Origin: Oscillospiraceae bacterium
Lineage (GTDB): Bacteria; Bacillota; Clostridia; Oscillospirales; Ruminococcaceae
DNA length: 64,000 nt
Assembly (NCBI GenBank): GCA_017438745.1
Contig: JAFRUS010000064.1
Span: 1 to 64,000 of the forward strand
Direction of reading: 5' to 3'
This document shows positions 34,055 to 41,760 of the stretch, piece after piece; position 1 is the stretch's first letter, and each line of letters opens with the position of its first letter. The notes below the pieces were generated by a model. It was not told the origin of the DNA, did no database searches, and worked only from the letters and a program-made list of their open reading frames with translations. Made by a program: the position numbers and the translations under genes.

Positions 34055-34510
34055 ATGCTCAGTATTTATTTTGGTACATACAAAGGTGATAATTACATAG
34101 ATAATCCGGATCTGTATTTCGACAACACTTATGAAGATGAATGGCTTAATGATCCTGTTTCAAAACAGATGGTGAAGGATATTGACCGTTCAGAACTGGT
34201 TAGTCCTAATCTGGTTATAAGTCCGGTGCTTGGTTCAATACCTGTGAGCAGACTGTCTGGCGGAGTAAAAACTCTGATACAGATTAATAATGATAAAGAT
34301 CATGTTTATAATGCATCTGCATGCGGTGACAACTGCGTTCCATGGCTTTTGAAGATATCTGAAGAAAAAGACGTACTTGTGCGTCTCGGACATCTGATGC
34401 GTTTTCCGGATAAAGACTTTCATATTCGCATAGCCAATACTGATGAAATAGTTGATTCACGGCAAGTCCTTGTTCAGAGAGTTATTTCTGAAGGAATGCT
34501 TGATGAATAA
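34055..34510 (+). CDS. DUF4869 family protein
   Basis: 151 residues, soluble and acidic. It starts MLSIYFGTY and includes YFDNTYEDEWL, PVSRLSGGVKTLI and NASACGDNCVPWLL, which I assign to DUF4869. Function unknown. It is followed after 30 bases by a P-loop ATPase gene with no terminator between, so the two form an operon with one promoter. The ribosome site TGGAGG fixes the start. Pairing with the ATPase is likely its functional context. Confidence 0.72.
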   Translation: MLSIYFGTYKGDNYIDNPDLYFDNTYEDEWLNDPVSKQMVKDIDRSELVSPNLVISPVLGSIPVSRLSGGVKTLIQINNDKDHVYNASACGDNCVPWLLKISEEKDVLVRLGHLMRFPDKDFHIRIANTDEIVDSRQVLVQRVISEGMLDE

Positions 34511-34540
34511 GGCTTATGTGAATTTTACGGGGGTACTTTC

Positions 34541-35515
34541 ATGACCGGAAGATACGAAATAGTTTTATACAATAACAAAATTTGCTACAGACTTGATGTA
34601 AAGCGTAATATCACAGTCCTCAGAGGAGACAGTGCTTCTGGAAAATCTGAACTGATTCGTCTTCTTGGAGCATATAACAGCAATCCTTCTTCATCAGGAA
34701 TTACACTGATCTGTGAAAAGAAATGTACAGTACTCAATGAAGAAAACTGGCAGTTGTTTACGGAAACATATTCAGACAGGATCTTCTTCATAGATGAAGG
34801 AAACGGATTCCTCAGAACAACTGAATTTGCTGATACTGTTAAGAGATCAGATAATTATTATATAATAATCAGTAGGGAAGGAATGCCTAATCTTCCTTAC
34901 AGCATTGAAGAAATATACGGACTTCGTGAGGGCAGCGATTCAGGTAAATACAGACTTCCCAAGCGGATATACAATGAAATGTATCGGCTTTATGGAAATG
35001 TTCCTGAATCTATATTAGATCTGAATGTTGTTGTAACCGAAGATTCAAATTCAGGGAATGAATTTTTCAGTCTGCTGTTTCCTGATAAGTGTATCAGTTC
35101 TGCAGGAAAGAGCAATATCACAAAAATATTATCACAGCATTTCAATGAAAGAGTGCTGGCGATAGTAGACGGAGCGGCGTTTGGCCCGGAAATGCAGAAG
35201 TGTATGGAGTTATCCGATGCATCCGGTGGTGCAATATCAGTCTATGCACCCGAATCTTTCGAATATTTGATTCTACAGTCAGGAATCTTAGAAGTTCCAA
35301 AATCAGTTCTCGAAGAAACATGGAATTATGCAGACAGCGCAAAGTATTTCAGCTGGGAAGAATTCTTTACGCATTATCTGTCTGACACTACAAGAAACAC
35401 TGTAAGTCAGTATTCTAAGAAAAAACTGAATGACTTTTATAAGACTGCGGGGAATGTCAAAAGCGTTTATGATGTGTTGCCCGAATCTTTGAAAGCAATA
35501 GTGGATGCCTTTTAA
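34541..35515 (+). CDS. P-loop ATPase with possible OLD/Toprim-like C-terminal half
   Basis: 324 residues. Walker A is GDSASGKSE (about residues 29-37) and a Walker B-like strand is RIFFIDEG (about 82-89); no ABC signature is obvious. The second half has LNVVVTEDSNSG (about 161-172) and VLAIVDGAAFG (about 203-213), an E then D pattern that could be a Toprim domain, as in OLD-family nucleases, but the full DxD motif is not seen. No named family is certain. With the DUF4869 gene it forms a compact two-gene unit in an accessory region. Confidence 0.6.
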   Translation: MTGRYEIVLYNNKICYRLDVKRNITVLRGDSASGKSELIRLLGAYNSNPSSSGITLICEKKCTVLNEENWQLFTETYSDRIFFIDEGNGFLRTTEFADTVKRSDNYYIIISREGMPNLPYSIEEIYGLREGSDSGKYRLPKRIYNEMYRLYGNVPESILDLNVVVTEDSNSGNEFFSLLFPDKCISSAGKSNITKILSQHFNERVLAIVDGAAFGPEMQKCMELSDASGGAISVYAPESFEYLILQSGILEVPKSVLEETWNYADSAKYFSWEEFFTHYLSDTTRNTVSQYSKKKLNDFYKTAGNVKSVYDVLPESLKAIVDAF

Positions 35516-35688
35516 TAGAAAAGGTGTATTTCCCTTCGGAACATAAGATAATAAAGTTTGTCATGCCCCTTGTGGGTATGACAAATTCAATCATGTGCCG
35601 AAGGCACATCACCTTTTTGGTGTGCGGAATTGGTAGTGATTATTTAATACCCGTTTCTAAAAACAACGTATTTCTGTTATTATTAACC

Positions 35689-35717
35689 TTGACAACACAC
35701 TCTTTGTATGCTAAAAT
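35689..35717 (+). promoter_or_regulatory. Sigma-A promoter upstream of the RelA/SpoT-domain gene
   Basis: TTGACA (35689-35694), 17-base spacer, TAAAAT (35712-35717). A strong terminator follows within 16 bases. Confidence 0.75.
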
Positions 35718-35732
35718 GATGATATTAAAAGC

Positions 35733-35771
35733 AAAGGCGCTTCTCTTGTAAAACTGAGAAGCGCCTTTTTT
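35733..35771 (+). terminator. Leader terminator or attenuator before the RelA/SpoT-domain gene
   Basis: AAAGGCGCTTCTC/GAGAAGCGCCTTT stem (35733-35745 with 35756-35768) and a T run. RNA from the promoter at 35689 would end after about 45 bases unless it reads through. Confidence 0.75.
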
Positions 35772-35834
35772 AGAAAATGCTGATTTACTGATCAGTGTTT
35801 TCTCAGTAAACGCAGACGGAGGTAAGGGTGTCCT

Positions 35835-36824
35835 ATGATTTCATTAAACGATTATTTATTTTCCGGCAATACAGTTCTTAAGATCCTTCATCAGTATTCG
35901 TCAGACTTGAAAAGTTCTGCTAAACTTGAACACAATCCTGTTGATCTTATGCACAGCAATTTTCTTATACAGATAACAGAACTTCTTGAGCACAACGACT
36001 TCCTTACTTCACAGTCCCAGAGAATAAAGGAATTTTACAAGTACATGACTCAGAAATATCCGTTCCTTGCGTTCACATTCAAGGGAAGGATAAAGTCGCT
36101 TATCAGGGCTGAGGAAAAATTCAACGGATATATTCTTGAATATATTTATCAGTACTACAAAACTAACGGAAGATATCCGGGAGAAGCGGAGATAAAAAGC
36201 GGAATCTCATGTTTCAGAGACCTTATCGCTTACCGTATAGTTATCTCTCTTCCGCAGTGCCATGTAAAAGAGGGCGAGAACGCCGAAGAGAAAGAACTCA
36301 TATATCTGTATGAAATAGCAAACACTCTCCCTGAATTTCTTGAAGAGAGGGGATTCACTGCCGAACTTTCCGGTGTAAGTACGGAAAAAGCATCTGATAT
36401 GCTTACGGAAACAAATAAGCCGTACTACAGAGATTATGTAAATACACCTCGTTCTTCAGGATACCGTTCGCTTCACATCACTTTTTATGACAACCCTGCA
36501 AGATGCTACACTGAACTGCAGCTTCGTACAAAGGATATGGACGATCTTGCTGAGATAGGCGAGGCAAATCATTTCGGATATGAAAAGAGGCAGGAAGCAA
36601 GCAGATCCAAACGAGATATTATTCCGGAGGGCGAATGCAGATATTTTGATGAGGCATATGAACGTCTGATAAAGCTGCAGGAACTTGATCTGTCTGCAGT
36701 AAATGTGAATATGTTTAAGGCTCTCAATAATCAGCTTATCAACGACGGATGCGGACTTTTCCGTGGACGTCAGATCCTTCCTTTTGAGCATCTGTCAAGA
36801 TTTCAGAATGATCTTATTGACTGA
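35835..36824 (+). CDS. RelA/SpoT-domain nucleotidyltransferase
   Basis: 329 residues. The alarmone-synthetase core is visible: FKGRIKSLIRAEEKF (about 76-90), FRDLIAYRIVI (about 128-138), NTPRSSGYRSLHITF (about 203-217) and ELQLRTKDMDDLAEIGEANH (about 228-247). There is no HD hydrolase or TGS/ACT part, so it is a small-synthetase type, though longer than RelP/RelQ because of N- and C-terminal extensions. It may make (p)ppGpp, or be a toxic variant that acts on other nucleotides or tRNA. Preceded by a promoter plus terminator leader; ribosome site GACGGAGGTAAGG. Confidence 0.85.
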   Translation: MISLNDYLFSGNTVLKILHQYSSDLKSSAKLEHNPVDLMHSNFLIQITELLEHNDFLTSQSQRIKEFYKYMTQKYPFLAFTFKGRIKSLIRAEEKFNGYILEYIYQYYKTNGRYPGEAEIKSGISCFRDLIAYRIVISLPQCHVKEGENAEEKELIYLYEIANTLPEFLEERGFTAELSGVSTEKASDMLTETNKPYYRDYVNTPRSSGYRSLHITFYDNPARCYTELQLRTKDMDDLAEIGEANHFGYEKRQEASRSKRDIIPEGECRYFDEAYERLIKLQELDLSAVNVNMFKALNNQLINDGCGLFRGRQILPFEHLSRFQNDLID

Positions 36825-36922
36825 TTACGTAGGGTTCAATAGCAGAAAATTCGGACGTCAGACTAAAGAATTGACGGTGTGATGGGTAAAAAATCTGCTC
36901 TGTAAGATTGCATACAAAACTG

Positions 36923-36957
36923 GCTGCATGTGGTAGGTAGATATCACATGCAGCTTT
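36923..36957 (+). terminator. Terminator after the RelA/SpoT-domain gene
   Basis: A perfect 10-base stem (36923-36932 with 36945-36954) followed by TTTCCTTT. It separates this gene from the XRE-led cluster. Confidence 0.7.
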
Positions 36958-36977
36958 CCTTTAGCACAATTACATAT

Positions 36978-37033
36978 TTTCATGCACAAATTGTTCTGAA
37001 ACTCTTGACATATTGCATGAAAGGTAGTATAAT
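36978..37033 (+). promoter_or_regulatory. Promoter and operator of the XRE-led cluster
   Basis: TTGACA (37005-37010), 17-base spacer, TATAAT (37028-37033). Inverted half-sites TTTCATGCA (36978-36986) and TGCATGAAA (37014-37022) flank the -35 box, the second lying in the spacer. They suit a dimeric repressor such as the XRE protein encoded next. Confidence 0.75.
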
Positions 37034-37120
37034 ACATAGTATAAAGGCGAGTAAATATGCATTTTTTTATGCAATTTATTCATTTATGATATTTGTAAAA
37101 AGAATAGGGGTTGTTTAATT

Positions 37121-37399
37121 ATGAACGAAAAAACAAAGGAACTGTTAGTTGACCGCATGACAGAGAATCTTGTGGTGCTCCGTGCTAAGCTCGGAATCAC
37201 ACAGGCTGAACTTGCAGACATTGCAGGTATGAGCAGACAGACGATTCTTGCCATCGAGAAGAAGCAGAGAACAATGACATGGAATACTTTCCTTTCACTT
37301 CTTTTCATCTTCTCAGTAAACAAGAATACTGAAGCGCTTCTCAAGCTTTTCGAGATTCTTACTGATGAACTCATCGACTACATAACAGTCAAGAAGTGA
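37121..37399 (+). CDS. XRE-family transcriptional regulator
   Basis: 92 residues. A helix-turn-helix of the XRE/Cro type spans about residues 19-55 (LRAKLGITQAELADIAGMSR then QTILAIEKKQR). The C-terminal third is hydrophobic and probably dimerises. A consensus promoter with inverted half-sites lies upstream, which suggests autoregulation. Only 41 bases, without a terminator, separate it from the next gene, so it probably heads the long cluster that ends at 50425 and controls it. Confidence 0.85.
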   Translation: MNEKTKELLVDRMTENLVVLRAKLGITQAELADIAGMSRQTILAIEKKQRTMTWNTFLSLLFIFSVNKNTEALLKLFEILTDELIDYITVKK

Positions 37400-37440
37400 T
37401 GAATCGTTCATGATGATGCCGGATTTTACGGAGGGGTTTT

Positions 37441-38436
37441 ATGGAGATCTATTTCTGTCCCGAATGCGAGGGAAGGCCGTACACGGAAAGTACTAAGGCA
37501 GGTACGAAATGTCCTGTCTGTAAGGCACGTCTGCAGTTTGCAGATGTTTCTGAAGCAAGTCTTGCGGGAAGGCCGAAACTTGAGACAAAGGGAAAGAAAA
37601 AGACTTCAGAAAAGGGTAAGGGAAAACCCAAACAGGTTTCAGTCCCTGATAAATACCGGAAACAGCGCATGATCTGTGGCACGGTGGAAAATATAAGACC
37701 GCACACAGGGGAACAGCGCGGACTTTTCACGAAAATCAGGCACTACATCATGTACGGGCAGAGTTTCAGTGACACTCTTTATTCATTTGACATCTGTCCG
37801 CGTGAAGATGAAACGGGTAATGACCGCGTACATGTACGCATTTACGGTGATTATGCCGGAGAGGGTGCCACCATTTGCAGCGGATTTACACACGCAGTAC
37901 GGGGAAGAATGGCTCTGAAGAATTTTTCCGAGGAAGACAATGATATCTTCTTTGCAAACTGGATCCGTAATGACGATACCAGGATTAGATTCACTTCTTC
38001 ACCTGCTGCTTTTATGGTAACAGTTTTTGTACTGTACTTTTTCTATTCAGTCCTGATGTACTTCAAAGGGCCGGCAATGTCCGGAGAGATACTTGAATCC
38101 ATAAGGCAGATACTGACTGATTTCATCGGCTCGGCTACGGCTGCAGCCAGCATGTTCAGTATAGCTTTTATATTCACCTCATTTCTGGTCTATGCAAACA
38201 GGCTCAGAACACACATCGGATTTAATTTCAATTCTGTCGCAGGAATATCATTCATGATGACAGTATTGTTCTTTATGAAGCACAAGCTCAGTTCATTTGC
38301 CGGTTTTACAGTGTCAGAATGCTTTTCCGATATTTTTGCGATTCTTGTCACATCCTCATTAAACATAATTATTGCTTGTGTGATAGTATATGTAGTATGG
38401 CGCTTTATTCACATAATAATGCGTTTAAGGGGATAG
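37441..38436 (+). CDS. Zinc-ribbon membrane protein (cluster gene 1)
   Basis: 331 residues. An N-terminal zinc ribbon (CPEC at about 6-9, CPVC at about 24-27) with GRPYT between the knuckles is followed by QFADVSEASLAGR, a module shared with the last gene of the cluster. A Lys-rich linker and a beta-rich region (about 75-180) come next, then four membrane segments (about 183-205, 220-250, 262-282 and 295-328). Presumably it anchors the system in the membrane, with the ribbon inside the cell. No named family. Ribosome site: ACGGAGGGG. Confidence 0.75.
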   Translation: MEIYFCPECEGRPYTESTKAGTKCPVCKARLQFADVSEASLAGRPKLETKGKKKTSEKGKGKPKQVSVPDKYRKQRMICGTVENIRPHTGEQRGLFTKIRHYIMYGQSFSDTLYSFDICPREDETGNDRVHVRIYGDYAGEGATICSGFTHAVRGRMALKNFSEEDNDIFFANWIRNDDTRIRFTSSPAAFMVTVFVLYFFYSVLMYFKGPAMSGEILESIRQILTDFIGSATAAASMFSIAFIFTSFLVYANRLRTHIGFNFNSVAGISFMMTVLFFMKHKLSSFAGFTVSECFSDIFAILVTSSLNIIIACVIVYVVWRFIHIIMRLRG

Positions 38437-38441
38437 GGATC

Positions 38442-39953
38442 ATGAAAATAGGAATAGACCTCGGCACCACCAATACGGTAGCCGGCTGGATGAATATATA
38501 CGGAAATATTGAATTTCTTGAGTTCGATGACGGAAGAACTTTTCTTCCGTCATGTGTGTTTTTTGACAGAGGTAAAGTCATTGTCGGAAGTGAAGCTGTT
38601 AAACGCGCGGCCGATGATCCGGCTTCCTTTGTTTCGCAGTCAAAGATATACATGGACGACAGAAAGAAAACATGGGAAAAGGAAGGCAGAAGATACAAGG
38701 CTGAGGATATCGCCTTTGAGATCTTAAAAAAAGTAAGGGTCACTCTGTCTGAACGATTCCCGAACGAGAAAAAATTTGATGCGGTAGTCACTGTTCCTGC
38801 CAAGTTCGGCGAGGACCAGATACGCCGTACTGCGTCTGCCGTAAAGCGTGCAGGCCTTGGACTTATTGAAATAATCAGAGAACCGGTTGCGGCTGCTCTT
38901 GCCTTCAACGATGACAGTTTCAGACCCGGAGACACCGTCTATGTCATAGACTTCGGCGGTGGTACGGTCGATGCTGCCCTTGTTGAGCTTACAGGTACGA
39001 GCGGCGTGACCGGTTTTGTTGTTTCTGTCGCAGACGGAAACCGTCATCTCGGCGGACGGGACCTTGACGGGGTCATTTCCTCGATTCTTTTTGAGCAGTT
39101 AAGGGACTGTTCCGGACAGGATCTCAGTGATGAGGAATCTACCTTCGGAGCGGCAAGAAAAAAGACACGAAGAATAATTGCGGACGCTTCGGAAACTCTT
39201 AAAAAGAAGCTGTACGCCTGTCCTTCGGAAAAGGCAGTCATGGATCTGAATGATGTCTGTGCTGTCTGTGAAAAGAAAGAAAACTGCAGCCACGGCGGAT
39301 GTTTCCGCGCGGAGATAAGCTACGACGAATATCTTTCCGCGGCTGACGAGATATATGAAAAACTGGGCGCTCTCATAGTTTCAGATGAAGTTATGGAGCG
39401 GCGTCCTGACCATGTGATATTCGTGGGCGGCATGAGTGCCGATCCGTACCTTAAGCAGTTCATATCATCCACCTTTGACGGAAGCAGTTTTGTATCTGCC
39501 GGTGATGTGTGCGAAGGCGACGGATATCTTACGGTAATTGCAAGAGGAGCGGCGATAAAGGCCTGCGATGATAACATCCACATCGTAAACAAGCTTCTTA
39601 ACTCTCTCGGACTTATCTGCACGGGTAAAAACGGAAAGTATATGGATCCGGTGATTTCAGCAGGAACCGATGTCGATACTGACTTTGAGGTAAGGCATGT
39701 TTACACGAACACCGGAAGATTTGAGACCGAACTTCGCTTTGCGGTATATGAATACAGTGGCGATCCTGAGGATTTTGACAATCTTGACTACAGGAAAGTC
39801 GGGGAGTTTGTCTTCAACGATATAAATCCGATGGATACCGGTAAGCAGAAGATCGAAACAGTATTCCGCTTTGATGAGAAAGGTGTGCTTACTGTCTGTG
39901 CTGAGGATCTTAATGATCCGGGCAGAAGTATTGAGGTAAGCTTTGAAATATAG
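38442..39953 (+). CDS. Hsp70/DnaK-like chaperone lacking the lid (cluster gene 2)
   Basis: 503 residues. The ATPase domain is complete in motifs: MKIGIDLGTTNTVAG, the VIDFGGGTVDAAL phosphate loop, and VGGMSADPYLKQF. It carries an insertion near residues 271-286 with four Cys (CAVCEKKENCSHGGC), possibly a zinc site. After about residue 385 only a short beta-type substrate domain remains (FDEKGVLTVCAED); the helical lid and C-terminal tail of DnaK (about 640 residues) are missing. So it is an Hsp70 relative with a special client or a regulatory role, not housekeeping DnaK. The ATG at 38442 follows AAGGGGATAGGG, 5 bases after the previous stop. Confidence 0.88.
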   Translation: MKIGIDLGTTNTVAGWMNIYGNIEFLEFDDGRTFLPSCVFFDRGKVIVGSEAVKRAADDPASFVSQSKIYMDDRKKTWEKEGRRYKAEDIAFEILKKVRVTLSERFPNEKKFDAVVTVPAKFGEDQIRRTASAVKRAGLGLIEIIREPVAAALAFNDDSFRPGDTVYVIDFGGGTVDAALVELTGTSGVTGFVVSVADGNRHLGGRDLDGVISSILFEQLRDCSGQDLSDEESTFGAARKKTRRIIADASETLKKKLYACPSEKAVMDLNDVCAVCEKKENCSHGGCFRAEISYDEYLSAADEIYEKLGALIVSDEVMERRPDHVIFVGGMSADPYLKQFISSTFDGSSFVSAGDVCEGDGYLTVIARGAAIKACDDNIHIVNKLLNSLGLICTGKNGKYMDPVISAGTDVDTDFEVRHVYTNTGRFETELRFAVYEYSGDPEDFDNLDYRKVGEFVFNDINPMDTGKQKIETVFRFDEKGVLTVCAEDLNDPGRSIEVSFEI

Positions 39954-39962
39954 GTGGGGACT

Positions 39963-40886
39963 ATGGGAAAAAGATTTAGTCAGATGATAGCAGCGGGAGA
40001 AGTTTCGCGAACCTACAGAGATCCGCAGGAGTTTATGTTCGCAGAGGAACATGATGATGCTGCAGAGGTTTACTCCCTTGCGCTGTGGATATTTTATGAA
40101 TCTGCCGGAAAGGATTACTTTGAAGTTTCCGGCATGCCTGAAGATGAATGTTTTATGATGGCTGATCCTGATTCAGATGAGTCGGTCATTGACGCGAAAT
40201 ATGTTCCGGAGGATATAAAGGATATTGCGGACCTGCTTGTGAAAGCCACGGTTTACAGAAGAAGCAGAAGAATAAGTCTTAATGATTTTCTTATCGGACT
40301 TTCAGACCACGAAAATGTTTCTGAAGATACCTTTTCTGCTGCTCCTGAGGCTGCAGAAAATATGCCGGTAACTTCAGAAAATACCGAAACAGCAGAGACT
40401 GAAATTATTTCAGAAAATGAAGCCGTGCCGGAAAATGTTGAGGTTATAGAACAGGACGAAGTTTCTGACACTTCAGAAAAAAATGTTGAAAATAATGGCG
40501 TCTGCTCAGAAACTGCCGACAGATTTGCATTGCTTCCAGACTTTGATTACGGCATAATCTTAAACAACAAACGTTCGGGAAGAATAGAATTTAAGCCTTT
40601 GCTTTTCTTTGACGGCAGAAGCGAATGCTTTACTGTACCTGTTGAAAACACTGGTGAATTTGTGATCGCAGTTTCCGGAAGACACAGGGACAATGCAGCA
40701 TATTCAAATCCTTCAAGTGTTTACGGAGACAGAATAATACCTGTGGGACTTGCGGTAACATCTTCTGTCGGTGGTCAGAAGATAAAAATCAAACTGGAAA
40801 ACAAAAACGGAAAACTGGCAGCAGAGTTTACGGACCTGTCACTTTCCGGAGCAGAGAGCGGCATAAGGGCGGCTGAATGGAGATGA
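39963..40886 (+). CDS. Cluster gene 3, unknown
   Basis: 307 residues, no family recognised. The N-terminal part (about 1-110) is helical and acidic with FSQMIAAGEVSRTYRDP. The middle (about 115-175) is a low-complexity Glu/Val/Ser/Thr linker. The C-terminal part (about 185-307) is beta-rich (YGIILNNKRSGRIEFKPLLF, then strands ending in KIKIKLENKNGKL). It starts at the ATG at 39963 with AGGTGGGG in front, just after the Hsp70 gene, so it may be a co-chaperone or adaptor of that Hsp70 (inference from position only). Confidence 0.65.
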   Translation: MGKRFSQMIAAGEVSRTYRDPQEFMFAEEHDDAAEVYSLALWIFYESAGKDYFEVSGMPEDECFMMADPDSDESVIDAKYVPEDIKDIADLLVKATVYRRSRRISLNDFLIGLSDHENVSEDTFSAAPEAAENMPVTSENTETAETEIISENEAVPENVEVIEQDEVSDTSEKNVENNGVCSETADRFALLPDFDYGIILNNKRSGRIEFKPLLFFDGRSECFTVPVENTGEFVIAVSGRHRDNAAYSNPSSVYGDRIIPVGLAVTSSVGGQKIKIKLENKNGKLAAEFTDLSLSGAESGIRAAEWR

Positions 40887-40890
40887 GAAT

Positions 40891-41760
40891 ATGTCTAAAG
40901 AATACGAGAGTATAATGATCATTGGCGGAGAAGCGGCTGAAAAGATCATTTCCGGTGAAGTTAAGTGCATGATAATGCACAGGGTGAGTGCGGATGGATT
41001 TAGTGAAAACACATTTGTAAGGAATACCCCTGTAATCCAGTGTATCAGTCCTTCATGCCAGAACGGAGAATCAAAGGTAAAGTTTTCAGTAAAAGCAGAT
41101 TTTAACGGCAGGCTTTTTCCTGAGATATCGAGACTTATTTTCAGTGAAAAACTTGATCTGGTGTATGAGATCAGGTGCGGAAGTGAAACTGTTGCCTCGG
41201 GAAATATCAATGCCTGCGGATTTGAGATAGTACCGTCCGATAATGAAGAAAATCCGGAGCTGCGTTTTATCGAAGAGTATATTTCCGGTAATGAAGTGAC
41301 TGATGAGCATATTGAAATAAACGGAATAAATGATGAACTGAATGCTCTGCAGACTGAGAATGCTTCGCTTTTGCCGGAGGTGGACGAACTTCGTTCAAAG
41401 CTTTTTAAAGAACAGGAAAAAAACAGAGAGCTTCTCGAAGAGAAAGAAAATACTGTTTCAAAGATCAATGAACTGAAAGAAGAAAACGAAGAGCTTGAAG
41501 CTAAGATCACAGAAATGTCCGGACTTGAAAATAAACGCGATACTCTGAAAAAGAATTTTGAAGAGCTTTCGGAAAATGAAAAATCAGTGCATGAACTTGA
41601 AACTGAACTTAAAGTGTTTGCAGAAATACTCGAACACTACAGGAATGAAGAAGGTTTTGAGACTATAAAGCAGAAGCTTGATTCTCTTAAGAAAACTGCA
41701 GATGAGATCACGGACGACATAGCCGCACTGGCTGAAAAACGAGCAGGTGATCTGATGTGA
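40891..41760 (+). CDS. Cluster gene 4, coiled-coil protein
   Basis: 289 residues. The N-terminal 130 residues look like a compact beta-rich domain (ESIMIIGGEAAEKIISGEVK, then strands). The rest is a long Glu/Lys/Leu-rich coiled coil (about 145-285). No family recognised. It begins 5 bases after gene 3 and its TGA overlaps the GTG of gene 5 (4 bases), so translation is coupled. Confidence 0.65.
   Translation: MSKEYESIMIIGGEAAEKIISGEVKCMIMHRVSADGFSENTFVRNTPVIQCISPSCQNGESKVKFSVKADFNGRLFPEISRLIFSEKLDLVYEIRCGSETVASGNINACGFEIVPSDNEENPELRFIEEYISGNEVTDEHIEINGINDELNALQTENASLLPEVDELRSKLFKEQEKNRELLEEKENTVSKINELKEENEELEAKITEMSGLENKRDTLKKNFEELSENEKSVHELETELKVFAEILEHYRNEEGFETIKQKLDSLKKTADEITDDIAALAEKRAGDLM

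Larger units (their letters stand above)
35516..35834. other. 319-base intergenic region with palindromes
   Basis: No gene seen. A CCTTCGG palindrome near 35533, a GTCATGCCC/GGGTATGAC hairpin near 35560-35582 and GTGCCGAAGGCAC (35596-35608) echo the layout after 33830. A promoter, a terminator and part of a REP-like half-element (CTGATTTACTGATCAG near 35779-35795) follow. Confidence 0.6.
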
